Assembly: GCF_025141175.1 (NCBI RefSeq)
Contig: NZ_CP081155.1
Coordinates: 959,001-1,023,000 of the forward strand
DNA from: Jannaschia sp. M317
GTDB lineage: Bacteria; Pseudomonadota; Alphaproteobacteria; Rhodobacterales; Rhodobacteraceae
Length of the DNA: 64,000 nucleotides
Direction of reading: 5' to 3'
Shown: positions 43,774-53,087 of the stretch, piece after piece
How positions within the stretch are numbered: the first letter of the stretch is position 1
Layout: every line of letters starts with the position of its first letter
Translations under genes and position numbers: made by a program
Notes under the pieces: generated by a model
The model's database searches: none
What the model was told of the DNA's origin: nothing
What the model saw: the letters and a program-made list of their open reading frames with translations, nothing else

Positions 43774-45347
43774 CCGCGCCGCATCGCGCCGCGCACCTCC
43801 GACAGGCGCACCGCGCCCAACACCTGCGCCAGGCCGAAATAGGCCACGATCCCCGTGATCACCAACAGCGCCAGCGCGGGCACCCGAAAGACCCCCGCAA
43901 GGGCCGGGCCCAACACCACACCCGCGAAGAACAGCACCACCCCCATCAGCCCGGCCGCAAGCACGATGCGCCAGACCCGTCCCCGCGCGCGGTCATCCAG
44001 TCGGGCCACATCGCCCAAGGGGCGCACTCCGCGCCAGAGCAGCCAGGCCATTGCCCAAGCCGCGAGCGTTGTTCCGAAGGCGGCCGCCGCGAAGCCAAAG
44101 ATCGGTGCCAGCCCGATGGCCACCGCAGCGTTCACAACCATCGAGACGACGGCATACCGCAGGGGGCTGCGGGTATCTTCGCGTGCGAAATAAAGTGGTT
44201 GCAGGACTTTTTGCAGCACAAAGGCAGGCAGGCCGAGCGCATAGATCATCAGCGCCACGGCGGTCGCGGCGGTGTCGTCAGGCCCGAAAGCGCCCCGTTC
44301 GAACAGAACCGAGACCAGCGTCGTGGGCACCACCAGAAGCGCCACCGCAGAAGGGAGCGTCAGCAGCAGAGAGAACTCCGTCGCGCGGGAATAGGCGTCG
44401 CGCTGACCGGTGGCGTCTTCGGCGCGGACACGGCGGCTGAGGTCGGGCAGAAGGACCACGCCGATGGCGATGCCGACCACGCCCAGCGGCAGCTGGTACA
44501 GGCGATCGGCATAGTTCAGCCAGGCCACGGCCCCGTCGAAATAGCTGGCGACCTGGCGACCGACCAACAGATTCACCTGAACCACGCCCCCGGCCAGGGC
44601 GGCAGGGGCGGCGATGACCAGCAAGCGTTTCAGGTCCGGTGTCATGCGCGGGCGGCGGCGCGGCAGCAGGCGGTGCCCGGCGCGGGCGGCGGCCCACCAG
44701 ACCAGCCCCAGCTGCGCCGCGCCGCCCAGGGGAACGGACCAGATCAGCGCACCGCCGTAAGGGTTGGCGAAGGTCGAAAGGTCGACCGGCATCGCCCCGG
44801 TCCAGACGAGGATCAGGGCCGTGATAAACACGATGTTCAAAAGCGCGGGCGCGGCCGCAGCGGCCAGGAAGCGACCGTTGGAATTCAGCAAGCCAGAGAC
44901 CAATGCGGCCAAGGAAATCAACAGGATATAGGGGAATGCGATACGCCCGTAGGTGACGGCGAGGTCAAAGCGGCTGTCCTCGGCAAAGCCCGAGGCCATG
45001 GCGAGGACGAGGGCGGGCATGAAGACGATTCCAAGGACCGAAAACAGCGTCAGGATCATCACCATCCCGGCCACCGCGTCGCGGGCAAAGGCGTCGGCTT
45101 CCTCCGCGCCCTCCTCCAGCTTTTTGGCATAGAGCGGGACGAACGCCATGTTGAACGCGCCTTCGGCAAAGAAGCGGCGGAACATGTTAGGTAATGAAAA
45201 CGCGACGAAAAACGCTTCTGCCGCTGCTCCGGTGCCGAGGAAACGGGCGATCAGGATGTCGCGGGCAAAGCCCAGAACCCGGCTGAGCAGGGTCCAGCCG
45301 CCGACGGTGAGAAAGCCTGAGATGAGGCGGGGGGAGGGGCGTGTCAT
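43770..45347 (-). CDS. murJ: lipid II flippase MurJ
   Basis: A 525-residue polytopic MATE-like (MVF) protein with about fourteen helices that moves lipid II across the inner membrane for peptidoglycan synthesis. The N-terminal signature 'SRVLGFARDILIARFLGTG' (near 22-40) and 'LPNMFRRFFAEGAFNMAFVPLY' (near 53-74), with the conserved Arg residues, identify it. The ATG is at 45347. In its usual alphaproteobacterial setting it follows glnD; here a GGDEF-EAL gene lies between them. Confidence 0.95.
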   Translation of the reverse strand: MTRPSPRLISGFLTVGGWTLLSRVLGFARDILIARFLGTGAAAEAFFVAFSLPNMFRRFFAEGAFNMAFVPLYAKKLEEGAEEADAFARDAVAGMVMILTLFSVLGIVFMPALVLAMASGFAEDSRFDLAVTYGRIAFPYILLISLAALVSGLLNSNGRFLAAAAAPALLNIVFITALILVWTGAMPVDLSTFANPYGGALIWSVPLGGAAQLGLVWWAAARAGHRLLPRRRPRMTPDLKRLLVIAAPAALAGGVVQVNLLVGRQVASYFDGAVAWLNYADRLYQLPLGVVGIAIGVVLLPDLSRRVRAEDATGQRDAYSRATEFSLLLTLPSAVALLVVPTTLVSVLFERGAFGPDDTAATAVALMIYALGLPAFVLQKVLQPLYFAREDTRSPLRYAVVSMVVNAAVAIGLAPIFGFAAAAFGTTLAAWAMAWLLWRGVRPLGDVARLDDRARGRVWRIVLAAGLMGVVLFFAGVVLGPALAGVFRVPALALLVITGIVAYFGLAQVLGAVRLSEVRGAMRRG

Positions 45348-45824
45348 GGCGCCCTTCTAGAAGGTGTCCGGGGGCGGCGGAATAGGGATGTGAAACGGAG
45401 TGGTTTCAGGGGGGACCCGGGGGTGATCCAGGGCGGATTTGGGTCCGACGCGATTTGCGCACGGTCTTGCGGCAATGCGGGCAGTTTGGTGCGAGAATCG
45501 CCGCACAAAGGGGGGCTGTTCGACAGCCCCGGGCTCGCGAAACCTGCTTGCGACATGTGCCGGATAGACTTCGGCTGCGGTCCCGCCAGGACGTTGAAGA
45601 GGGCGTCCGAAGGTCACTGGGTGGAGGGCGGGTTTCTTGCCTCTTGTGTTTGCCGGGACTCTATATTGGCTGAAAGTAAAAGCGCCACATTATTGAACCT
45701 CCTGTAAAATGAGGAACGCGCTTCTGTACCTACTACAATCCTAAGCATCTAGAAATTCGTTTAAACCTACTGGTAACGCTTATGCCTTTAGGCACTCAGC
45801 AGGTTATTGCAGGAAGAGTTGACA
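45348..45824. other. 477-base gap between murJ and the GGDEF-EAL gene
   Basis: The first part (to about 45650) is GC-rich with a few open frames on both strands that show no domain and no good start. From about 45660 the sequence becomes clearly AT-richer up to the GGDEF-EAL gene and contains the short dyad GCCT-TT-AGGC (45784-45793). It should hold the promoters of both divergent genes. Confidence 0.5.
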
Positions 45825-47543
45825 ATGAGTGCTAAAGGACGTGGCCTGAACAGCATACCAGTGCGCTTTTATTTGATGAGCGGAGGAATGAGCGGTTTGG
45901 CTGTCACTGGCTTGATGCTGGGCGTAAAGACCGAGCTGTCCAGTGTATGGCTTGGTCTTGCGATCACGTCAGCGATCATATTTCCGGCACTTGTTACTCT
46001 GTTTGCTGCACGCAAGCTGACAGCGCAGATAATGTCTCTGCGAGACAGCACCGAGGCGTTGGTTTCCGGTGACTATGATGTTGCGGTGGACGTTGATTGC
46101 GCCTGTGAGGTCGGGGGCCTTGCCGACAGTTTCAAAAAGATGGTGGAACGCCTGAACAGCAATATATTTCGGATGAACGTGCTGGCTTATGCAGACGCCG
46201 TCACGGGTCTTCCGAACCGGGCCGTTATCTTTCATTTGCTAAACCGTCTGACTGAAAAACCCGGCGGTGTTTCTACCGCTGTACTCTTTATCGATTTGGA
46301 CGGCTTTAAACGGGTGAATGACATGCACGGCCACGAGGTGGGTGACAACCTGCTGCGCGCTGTCAGCATGCGCATCGCCTCGGCTCTTGATCGTTCGATC
46401 GAAAATCTGTCAACCTGCATGACGCCGATGGGTGAGCTTTGCGACGAGCCGCCAAGCGACATCGTCCTGGCAAGAGTTTCTGGTGATGAGTTCGTCGCTC
46501 TGTTCCCTGCTGGCGTGGGCGAAGCGGATGTGCTTGCTGCCAATATCCTGGATCGACTGGAGGAACCCTTTGAGGTTGACGGTGCCACCTTACACATAGG
46601 CGCAAGTATAGGTCTTGCCCGTTATCCAGACGATGCTGACACCCCACAAGAGATCCTAAACATCGCGGACCTTGCCATGTACGAGGCAAAACGGAACGGA
46701 CGCGGTCGCGTGGTCGCCACCAATACGGCCTTGCGCACCCAATGGCAGGACCGACGTGACGTAGAGAGAGACCTCAGGCAGGCCATCGAGAACGACGAGA
46801 TTACACTCGCATACCAGCCTAGGTTTGCGACAACTGATATGACGTGCGTAGCCGTTGAAGCACTGGCGCGGTGGGATCATCCCACACGTGGAGCCATTTC
46901 GCCCGGTGTCTTCGTACCGATCGCGGAACAGGCGGGGCTGGTTCCACTTCTTGGTGCAGCCGTGTTCGAAAGAGCTGTGCGGCAGTGCCGTACATGGCAG
47001 GATCAGGGGCTTAGCATTTCTGTTTCAGTCAACGTCTCTACAGCGGAATTCGCTGCGCCTGACCTCGTCTCCCGTCTGGTCTCCGTCGTTAAACGGTATG
47101 ATGTTGAGCCCAGCTCCATCGAACTTGAAATAACCGAGACAATGGCCATGGGCGATTTCGAGGCGACACAGGAACAAATGATTTACCTTAGAAATGCCGG
47201 TTTCAGGATCGCGATCGACGATTTCGGGAGTGGCTACTCCAACCTGTCCCAGCTCTCGCGCTTGCCCTACACATCGGTCAAGCTGGACCGATCACTGATA
47301 CTCGACATTTCGAGGCCGGATATTGGTTTGAAAATTCTGCGCGCGGCGACTGGCATGGCGAAGGCGCTTGGACAGTCGACAATAGCTGAGGGGATTGAGA
47401 CTCAGGAACAGTTCGAGGCGATCAAACTTTTGGGTTGTGATGAAGTACAGGGGTTCTTGCTCGCCCACCCAACATCCCCCGGCGCAATTCCAGACCTCGT
47501 TTTCCACTCGGGAGATGCGCGTTTAGGCATTCGTCACGGCTGA
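45825..47543 (+). CDS. membrane GGDEF-EAL cyclic-di-GMP enzyme
   Basis: A 572-residue protein with two N-terminal membrane helices (about 15-33 and 41-61), a HAMP-like linker (about 62-110), a GGDEF domain (about 120-280) and an EAL domain (about 310-560). The cyclase signature reads Ser-Gly-Asp-Glu-Phe, a variant that may still be active, and no RxxD inhibitory site precedes it. The EAL half keeps Glu-Ala-Leu, Asp-Asp-Phe-Gly-Ser-Gly and the Lys-Leu-Asp-Arg block, so phosphodiesterase activity is likely. AGGAAGAG lies eight bases before the ATG at 45825. The gene has lower GC content and codon use unlike its neighbours, which suggests acquisition. Confidence 0.9.
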   Translation: MSAKGRGLNSIPVRFYLMSGGMSGLAVTGLMLGVKTELSSVWLGLAITSAIIFPALVTLFAARKLTAQIMSLRDSTEALVSGDYDVAVDVDCACEVGGLADSFKKMVERLNSNIFRMNVLAYADAVTGLPNRAVIFHLLNRLTEKPGGVSTAVLFIDLDGFKRVNDMHGHEVGDNLLRAVSMRIASALDRSIENLSTCMTPMGELCDEPPSDIVLARVSGDEFVALFPAGVGEADVLAANILDRLEEPFEVDGATLHIGASIGLARYPDDADTPQEILNIADLAMYEAKRNGRGRVVATNTALRTQWQDRRDVERDLRQAIENDEITLAYQPRFATTDMTCVAVEALARWDHPTRGAISPGVFVPIAEQAGLVPLLGAAVFERAVRQCRTWQDQGLSISVSVNVSTAEFAAPDLVSRLVSVVKRYDVEPSSIELEITETMAMGDFEATQEQMIYLRNAGFRIAIDDFGSGYSNLSQLSRLPYTSVKLDRSLILDISRPDIGLKILRAATGMAKALGQSTIAEGIETQEQFEAIKLLGCDEVQGFLLAHPTSPGAIPDLVFHSGDARLGIRHG

Positions 47544-47663
47544 TACCACCGCTCTTCCGGCAATTGTCCAAGTGAAGAGTCGACACTGACCGTGAGACTT
47601 GGTTTCGTCATAGGTATGTGTGCTTCGCACCGAACCAGGCAATGGAGCAGCCGCAGCGAATGT

Positions 47664-47683
47664 CCGCTCCGTCCGCAAAGCGG
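47664..47683. terminator. weak hairpin after glnD
   Basis: CCGCT (47664-47668) pairs with AGCGG (47679-47683). It lies in the 155-base gap between the convergent GGDEF-EAL and glnD genes. There is no T-run on the minus strand, so it is only a candidate. Confidence 0.3.
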
Positions 47684-47698
47684 CCCCCTTGCCCCCCC

Positions 47699-50506
47699 TC
47701 AGGCCCCCGCCCGTTCCGCCGCGCGGGTGATCGCGGCGCGGAGTTTCTTTTCCAACCCGTCCTGCTTGGACTTGGACAGGATCTTTAGGCCGAACAGGTC
47801 CTTGACGTAGAAGACATCAACCACCTGCGCGCCGTAGGTCGCGATGACCGCCTGGCTCATGAAGATGTTGGACTGCGCAAAGACCTGCGTCAGGTCATAG
47901 AGCAGGCCGGGGCGGTCACGGGTGTCGACCTCGATGATCGTGTAAATGTCCGACCCTTCGTTGTCGAAACTGATGTTCGTGGGGACCTGGAACTTGCGCT
48001 CGCGCTTCTTGATCTCGCGGCCTTCCAGGGCACGGCGGGTCGCCACCTCTCCGCGCAGGATCTTGTCGATCATGGCGCGCAGTCGCGGCAGGCGCGACGG
48101 CTCGTAGGGGTGGCCTTCGGCGTCCTGCAACCAGAAGGCCGACAGGGCGTGGCCATCCTTGGAGGTAAAGCTGCGTCCGTCGACAATGTTCGCGCCCACA
48201 AGGGCCAAGGCCCCGGCCAGGCGTGAAAACACGCCGGGGTGATCCTGGCAGGCCATCAACACGCGGGTCGCGTCGCGGTCTTCGTCGGCCTCCAGGTGGA
48301 CGCGGACTTCGTTGCTTTCCAGGCCCTGCAGCATCTGGGCGAATTCCACCTGCGCGGCGGTCGGGATGCCCTGCCAGTAGGGGCCGTAGTGACGGCCGAT
48401 TTCGGTGCGCAGCTGCGCCTCGGTCCAGCCGGGCAGCGCCTCGCGGAACAGTTTCTTGGCCTGCGCCTCGCGGGTGTCGCGGTTCAGATCCTCCAGCCCG
48501 TTTTCCAGCGCGGCGGCGGTGGTCCGGTGCAGGGCGCGGATCATCTGCGCCTTCCAGTTGTTCCAGACGTAGGGACCGACACCGCGGATGTCGCAGACCG
48601 TCACCACGGTCAGCAGGTCGAGGCGTTCACGCGTCTTCACCGCCTTGGCGAAATCGCGCACGGTGCGGGGATCGGCGATGTCGCGTTTCTGCGCCATGTC
48701 GGACATGAGCAGGTGGTGGCGGACCAGCCATTCGACGGTCTCGGCCTCGCGCGGTTTCAACCCCAGACGGGGGGCGACGGTGCGGGCGATGCGGGCCCCC
48801 AGGACCGAATGATCCTCGGGGCGGCCCTTGCCGATGTCGTGCAGCAGCAGCGCGGTATAGAGAATGCGGCGGTTCACCCCCGCCTTGAGAATGCCAGAGC
48901 ACAGCGGCAGGTTTTCGACCAGCTCCTCCCGCTCGATCTGGGCCAGGTTGGAGACGACCTGGATGGTATGCTCGTCCACGGTGTAGCTGTGATACATGTT
49001 GAACTGCATCATTGCGACGATGGGCGCGAATTCGGGGATGAAGGCCGACAGGATCTCCAACTCGTTCATCCGGCGCAGAACGCGTTCAGGATTGCCGTGT
49101 TTGAGCAGCAGTCCCAGGAACAGCTTTCCGGCCTCGGGGTCGGCGCGCATCTTGCGGTCGATCAGGTGCCGGTTTGCGGCCAGCAGGCGCATGGCGTGGG
49201 GGTGCAGCAGCAGCCCGGTGCGCAGCGCCTCTTCGAAGATGCGCAGCATGTTGAGCGGATCGCTGAGGAAGGCCACTTCATCGGCGATGTCGAGGCGGCC
49301 CTGGCGTTCCTCGTAGGGGTCCTTGACCTTGCGGCGACGTTTGAAGAAGCCCAGCAGCGCCGGCTCCTGCTTGACGTTGTCCGCCTCCAGCGCGGTCAGC
49401 AGGATGCGGGTCAGTTCGCCCACCTTGGTGGCGTGGCGGAAATAGGCCTGCATGAAATGTTCGACGCCGCGCCGTCCGGCATGATCCGAATAGCCCATGC
49501 GCGCGGCCACCTCGACCTGCATGTCGAAGGACAGAACGTCCGCGGCGCGACCCGCGATCAGGTGCAGGTGACAGCGCACGCACCACAAGAATCGCTCCGC
49601 CGCCTCGAAGTTCGTGAATTCTTCGGAGGTGAAGATCCCCAGCCGCACGAGGTCGGCCGCGGTCGGGACCTCGTAGCGATACTTGGCAATCCAGTAGAGC
49701 GTCTGGAGATCGCGCAGCCCGCCCTTGGCCTCTTTGACGTTCGGTTCCAGCAAGTACCGTTGACCGCCCTGCTTGCGGTGCCGCTCGGATCGTTCTTCCA
49801 GCTTGGCTTCGATGAATTCGGGCGCCGTCTTGCGGAACAATCCATCCCAGAGCGTGTCTTGCAGGGTTTCGGCCAGAGGGGCGTCGCCACAGATCAACCG
49901 CTGTTCCAGAAGGGCGGTGCGGATGGTGATATCTTCGCCGCCCAGCCGGACACATTCCTTTACCGTGCGGGTCGAATGGCCGACCTTCAGCTTCAGGTCC
50001 CACAGAATGTAGAGCATGGATTCCACCACGCTTTCGACCCAGGGGGTGACCTTGTAGGGGGTCAGGAACAGCAGGTCGACGTCGGAATGCGGCGCCATTT
50101 CACCGCGCCCGTAACCGCCCACGCCCATCACCGCAAAGCGTTCGCCCTCGGTCGGGTTGGGGCAGGGGTGCAGGATGCGGGTCGCGACCAGCCAGACGCA
50201 TTGAACCAGGCGGTCGGTCAGAAAGGCATAGCTGTGCGTGATGCGGCGGGCGCGGGTCGGATCGGCGTCGAAGCCCAGCGCGATAGCGGCGCGGCCCCGA
50301 TCCTGGGCCGTGCGCAGGACGTCGACCACGGCGCGGCGGATCGACATCGGGTCCGGCTGGTCCACGGCCAGCGACAGGGCGTCCAGCGTGCCGGGCGCGT
50401 CGAAGATATCGTCCGCGGCCGCGATGAGGGTCTCATCGGTGGCCACGGGAAGGTGTTCGGGGCGGAAGGTGCCTTTGGTCCCGGTCTCAGGACCCGGCGC
50501 CGCCAA
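47699..50506 (-). CDS. glnD: [protein-PII] uridylyltransferase/uridylyl-removing enzyme
   Basis: GlnD senses glutamine and modifies PII proteins to set nitrogen status. The 935-residue protein has an N-terminal nucleotidyltransferase domain (GGYGRGEMAPHSDVDLLFL near 129-147), a central HD domain (His-Asp-Ile-Gly-Lys-Gly near 555) for deuridylylation, and two C-terminal ACT domains that bind glutamine (about 735-815 and 850-925). The longest frame starts with TTG at 50506 without a clear ribosome-binding site; GTG at 50446 is an alternative. It overlaps the end of the upstream activator gene by about 20 bases. Confidence 0.95.
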   Translation of the reverse strand: MAAPGPETGTKGTFRPEHLPVATDETLIAAADDIFDAPGTLDALSLAVDQPDPMSIRRAVVDVLRTAQDRGRAAIALGFDADPTRARRITHSYAFLTDRLVQCVWLVATRILHPCPNPTEGERFAVMGVGGYGRGEMAPHSDVDLLFLTPYKVTPWVESVVESMLYILWDLKLKVGHSTRTVKECVRLGGEDITIRTALLEQRLICGDAPLAETLQDTLWDGLFRKTAPEFIEAKLEERSERHRKQGGQRYLLEPNVKEAKGGLRDLQTLYWIAKYRYEVPTAADLVRLGIFTSEEFTNFEAAERFLWCVRCHLHLIAGRAADVLSFDMQVEVAARMGYSDHAGRRGVEHFMQAYFRHATKVGELTRILLTALEADNVKQEPALLGFFKRRRKVKDPYEERQGRLDIADEVAFLSDPLNMLRIFEEALRTGLLLHPHAMRLLAANRHLIDRKMRADPEAGKLFLGLLLKHGNPERVLRRMNELEILSAFIPEFAPIVAMMQFNMYHSYTVDEHTIQVVSNLAQIEREELVENLPLCSGILKAGVNRRILYTALLLHDIGKGRPEDHSVLGARIARTVAPRLGLKPREAETVEWLVRHHLLMSDMAQKRDIADPRTVRDFAKAVKTRERLDLLTVVTVCDIRGVGPYVWNNWKAQMIRALHRTTAAALENGLEDLNRDTREAQAKKLFREALPGWTEAQLRTEIGRHYGPYWQGIPTAAQVEFAQMLQGLESNEVRVHLEADEDRDATRVLMACQDHPGVFSRLAGALALVGANIVDGRSFTSKDGHALSAFWLQDAEGHPYEPSRLPRLRAMIDKILRGEVATRRALEGREIKKRERKFQVPTNISFDNEGSDIYTIIEVDTRDRPGLLYDLTQVFAQSNIFMSQAVIATYGAQVVDVFYVKDLFGLKILSKSKQDGLEKKLRAAITRAAERAGA

Positions 50507-51686
50507 ATCGGGTAGGGGCAGGGCTGACCACCTGTGCTGTTCGGTTCACGACTTGGGCGACCGCCAGACCGCGCTGGATCGTGCCGTCGCCTTTCAGCCG
50601 GAATACCCCGCCTGTGCCCGCAAAGCCAGAGGCAGCGGTCAGCGAGGGGCGTCCGACCGTCTGGCCGCGCTTGGAAATCGCACCGATTGCGGCCATGCCG
50701 TCATAGGCCAGACCGGCCAGCGGGTGCGGTGCCCCGCCAAAGGCCCCCTGGTAGCGGGCGCGAAACTGGTTCAGCGGGCCGGGGTCCGGCAGGGTGAAAT
50801 AGCCGCCCTGCAGTCCGGGCAGTTGCAGCGCATCCGCCGGAATGTCCCACCGGGTCAGGCCCAGATAGCGGAATCCTTCGCCGCCGATGCCCGTCTCGGA
50901 CAGCAGCTGCGCCATCACCGGCAGGTCGCCTGCCGTGTTGCCGGTCAGGAAGATCGCGTTCGTGTTGGTCGACCGGGCCTGGGACGCAATGGTCGGCACG
51001 GCGGCGACGATTCCTTCCTGGCTGAGCGGATAGGCGACGGAGCCGGTGATCTGCGCGCCTGTGCCTGGGGCTGCGCGCACGATCGCCTGCTGGGCCACAA
51101 TACCCGCCTGTTGATCGTTGTGCGTCACCAGAACCCGGTTGCGGCCCTGGCTGGCCGCAAAGCGCAGCAGCCGGTCGGCCGTGTTCTCGAAGGTATTGCC
51201 AAGAACCCAGACGTTGCCGCCCGCGATCGAGGTGTTGTTCGAAAAGCTGAGCACCGGCACCCCGCTGCCCGCCGCCGTCACGCCGGCGGCGGCGGCGTTA
51301 TCGGCATAAAGCGGGCCGAGGATGACCTGTGCGCCCGCGGCCAGCGCCTGCTGCGTGGCGCTTTGGGCACCGGCGGCGGTGCCCTGGGTCGGATAGACCG
51401 TCAGGGCCACGGCCTCTGCGCCCAGGTCGGCGGCGGCCAGGCGGGCGGCGTTTTCCAGGCTTTGGGCGATGCCCGCGTCGGTGCCGCGCGAGGACCCGTA
51501 GGGCACCAGCAGGGCGACCTGCGTGGGCCCGCTGCCACGCACGCCGCTGCCACCGACAGTGCCGCCGCCGCCGGGGGCCGCGACCTGACAGGCGGCCAGC
51601 ACGGCAGACACCGACAAAAGCGCGGCGGCCTTGCGCGCGCGGGCGAGGAGTGAGACGCATGAGCGTGCGGCTTGGGCGATGGACAT
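50487..51686 (-). CDS. LpoA-like penicillin-binding protein activator lipoprotein
   Basis: A 399-residue protein with a lipoprotein signal peptide (Leu-Ala-Ala-Cys near residue 33) and a periplasmic-binding-protein type I fold (about 55-385; 'VALLVPYGSSRGTDAGIAQSLENAARLA' opening). This matches the penicillin-binding protein activator family related to the C-terminal half of LpoA, which stimulates peptidoglycan synthases in enterobacteria. The N-terminal TPR part of LpoA is missing, as is usual in alphaproteobacteria. It diverges from rsmI, and a TTAACC half-site on its strand lies upstream (51775-51780). Confidence 0.86.
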   Translation of the reverse strand: MSIAQAARSCVSLLARARKAAALLSVSAVLAACQVAAPGGGGTVGGSGVRGSGPTQVALLVPYGSSRGTDAGIAQSLENAARLAAADLGAEAVALTVYPTQGTAAGAQSATQQALAAGAQVILGPLYADNAAAAGVTAAGSGVPVLSFSNNTSIAGGNVWVLGNTFENTADRLLRFAASQGRNRVLVTHNDQQAGIVAQQAIVRAAPGTGAQITGSVAYPLSQEGIVAAVPTIASQARSTNTNAIFLTGNTAGDLPVMAQLLSETGIGGEGFRYLGLTRWDIPADALQLPGLQGGYFTLPDPGPLNQFRARYQGAFGGAPHPLAGLAYDGMAAIGAISKRGQTVGRPSLTAASGFAGTGGVFRLKGDGTIQRGLAVAQVVNRTAQVVSPAPTRFGGAGS

Positions 51687-51789
51687 GTCGAGCGGTTCCT
51701 CTGGGTCTCTGCGCCACTGGCGCGATCTATGCCGCGAAGGTAGTGCGCCCCTGCGGGCGCGTAAACACGTCTTAGGTTAAGGTGCTGAA

Positions 51790-52644
51790 ATGGCGGACAG
51801 TGGCGCAATCGAAGCCGGACTGCATCTGGTGGCCGTGCCCATCGGATCGGCCCGCGACATCACCCTGCGCGCGCTGGACATCCTGCGCGGTGCGGACGTT
51901 CTGGCCGCCGAAGACACCCGGTCCCTGCGCCGCCTGATGGAAATCCATGGCATCCCCCTGGAGGGGCGCCCGATGATTCCCTACCACGACCACAACGGGC
52001 CCGCCGCGCGCCCCCGGCTGTTGCAGGCGCTGCGTGATGGGAAATCGGTGGCTTATTGTTCCGAGGCGGGGACGCCGTTGATCGCCGATCCGGGGTTCCA
52101 ACTGGGCACCGCCGCCCGCAGCGAGGGCGCGACCCTGCGCGCCGCCCCGGGGGCGAGCGCGGTCCTGGCGGCGCTTTGCGTCGGTGGACTGCCGACGGAT
52201 CGGTTCTTTTTCGCGGGCTTCCTGCCGCCGAAATCCGCCGCGCGCCGCGCCGCTTTGCGGGACATGGCCGCGATCCCCGGCACGCTCGTCCTTTACGAAT
52301 CGCCCAAGCGGTTGGCGGCGCTTCTGTCGGACGCGGCAGAGGTCCTGGGCCCCCGTCGCGCCGCTGTCTGCCGGGAATTGACCAAACGGTTCGAAGAGGT
52401 GCTGGACGGCGATCTGCCGGACCTGGCCACCCGCGTGGCCGAGGACCCGCCGCGCGGTGAAATCGTGCTGCTGATCGACCGGGCCGTCCAAGAGGAGGTG
52501 TCCGAAGAGACGCTTCGCGAGATGCTGGCGGTGGAACTGGAGGCCGGGTCGTTAAAAACTGCGGTAAAAAGCGTTTCGGAAAGAACCGGAACTGCGCGTA
52601 AACTGGTGTACGACTTGGCCTTGTCGATGAAGGATGCACCATGA
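51790..52644 (+). CDS. rsmI: 16S rRNA (cytidine-1402-2'-O)-methyltransferase
   Basis: A 284-residue SAM-dependent methyltransferase of the tetrapyrrole-methylase fold. 'HLVAVPIGSARDITLRAL' opens the fold, 'EDTRSLRRLM' is at 41-50, 'SEAGTPLIADPG' near 91-102 and 'AAPGASAVLAAL' near 118-129 form the SAM loop, and 'FLPPKSAAR' is near 143. It methylates C1402 of 16S rRNA together with RsmH. It overlaps yraN by four bases; rsmI-yraN-gshB is a conserved order. Confidence 0.94.
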   Translation: MADSGAIEAGLHLVAVPIGSARDITLRALDILRGADVLAAEDTRSLRRLMEIHGIPLEGRPMIPYHDHNGPAARPRLLQALRDGKSVAYCSEAGTPLIADPGFQLGTAARSEGATLRAAPGASAVLAALCVGGLPTDRFFFAGFLPPKSAARRAALRDMAAIPGTLVLYESPKRLAALLSDAAEVLGPRRAAVCRELTKRFEEVLDGDLPDLATRVAEDPPRGEIVLLIDRAVQEEVSEETLREMLAVELEAGSLKTAVKSVSERTGTARKLVYDLALSMKDAP

Positions 52645-52994
52645 GCGGCACGATTTCCTACCACGCAGGCCTTGCCGCCGAAGACAGCGTCTCGCGTCAT
52701 TATGGCCGGTCGGGTCACGACGTCGTGGGGCGTCGCTGGCGTGGCCGGGGCGGGGAAATCGACGTGATCGCCCGGCGTGGCACGGAAACGATCTTCATCG
52801 AGGTCAAGAAAAGCGACACCCATGCCCATGCGGCTGCGCGACTGGGGCCACGACAGATCCAGCGATTGTTCGATTGTGCCGGGGAATACATGGGCACGCT
52901 GCCCGACGGGATGAATTCCTCCGTGCGGTTTGACGTGGCGCTGGTCGATGCCACCGGCCGCATCGAAGTGATCGAGAACGCGCTGGCCGCCTGA
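52641..52994 (+). CDS. YraN-family endonuclease-like protein
   Basis: A 117-residue UPF0102 protein with the restriction-endonuclease-like core Gly-Glu-Ile-Asp (near 37-40) and Phe-Ile-Glu-Val-Lys (near 51-55), the Asp/Glu-X-Lys metal site. Family members are suspected nucleases linked to recombination or repair. It overlaps rsmI (ATGA) and is 93 bases before gshB. Confidence 0.9.
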   Translation: MSGTISYHAGLAAEDSVSRHYGRSGHDVVGRRWRGRGGEIDVIARRGTETIFIEVKKSDTHAHAAARLGPRQIQRLFDCAGEYMGTLPDGMNSSVRFDVALVDATGRIEVIENALAA

Positions 52995-53087
52995 CCGCCG
53001 CGCAGGTCCCCCTGCGACGGTGAACATTGCCCCGGGGCGCGGCTTGCGCCATCACTCCGCGCAACATTGCCCGCCGGAGAACCGCCA

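Noticed and set aside
45390..45707. Open plus-strand frame of about 105 codons upstream of the GGDEF-EAL gene, with several cysteines
   Set aside because: No recognised motif or start site, and it crosses the base-composition border; it is treated as non-coding.
50218..51775. Plus-strand frames opposite glnD and the LpoA-like gene
   Set aside because: They are antisense to confidently identified proteins and have no domains.
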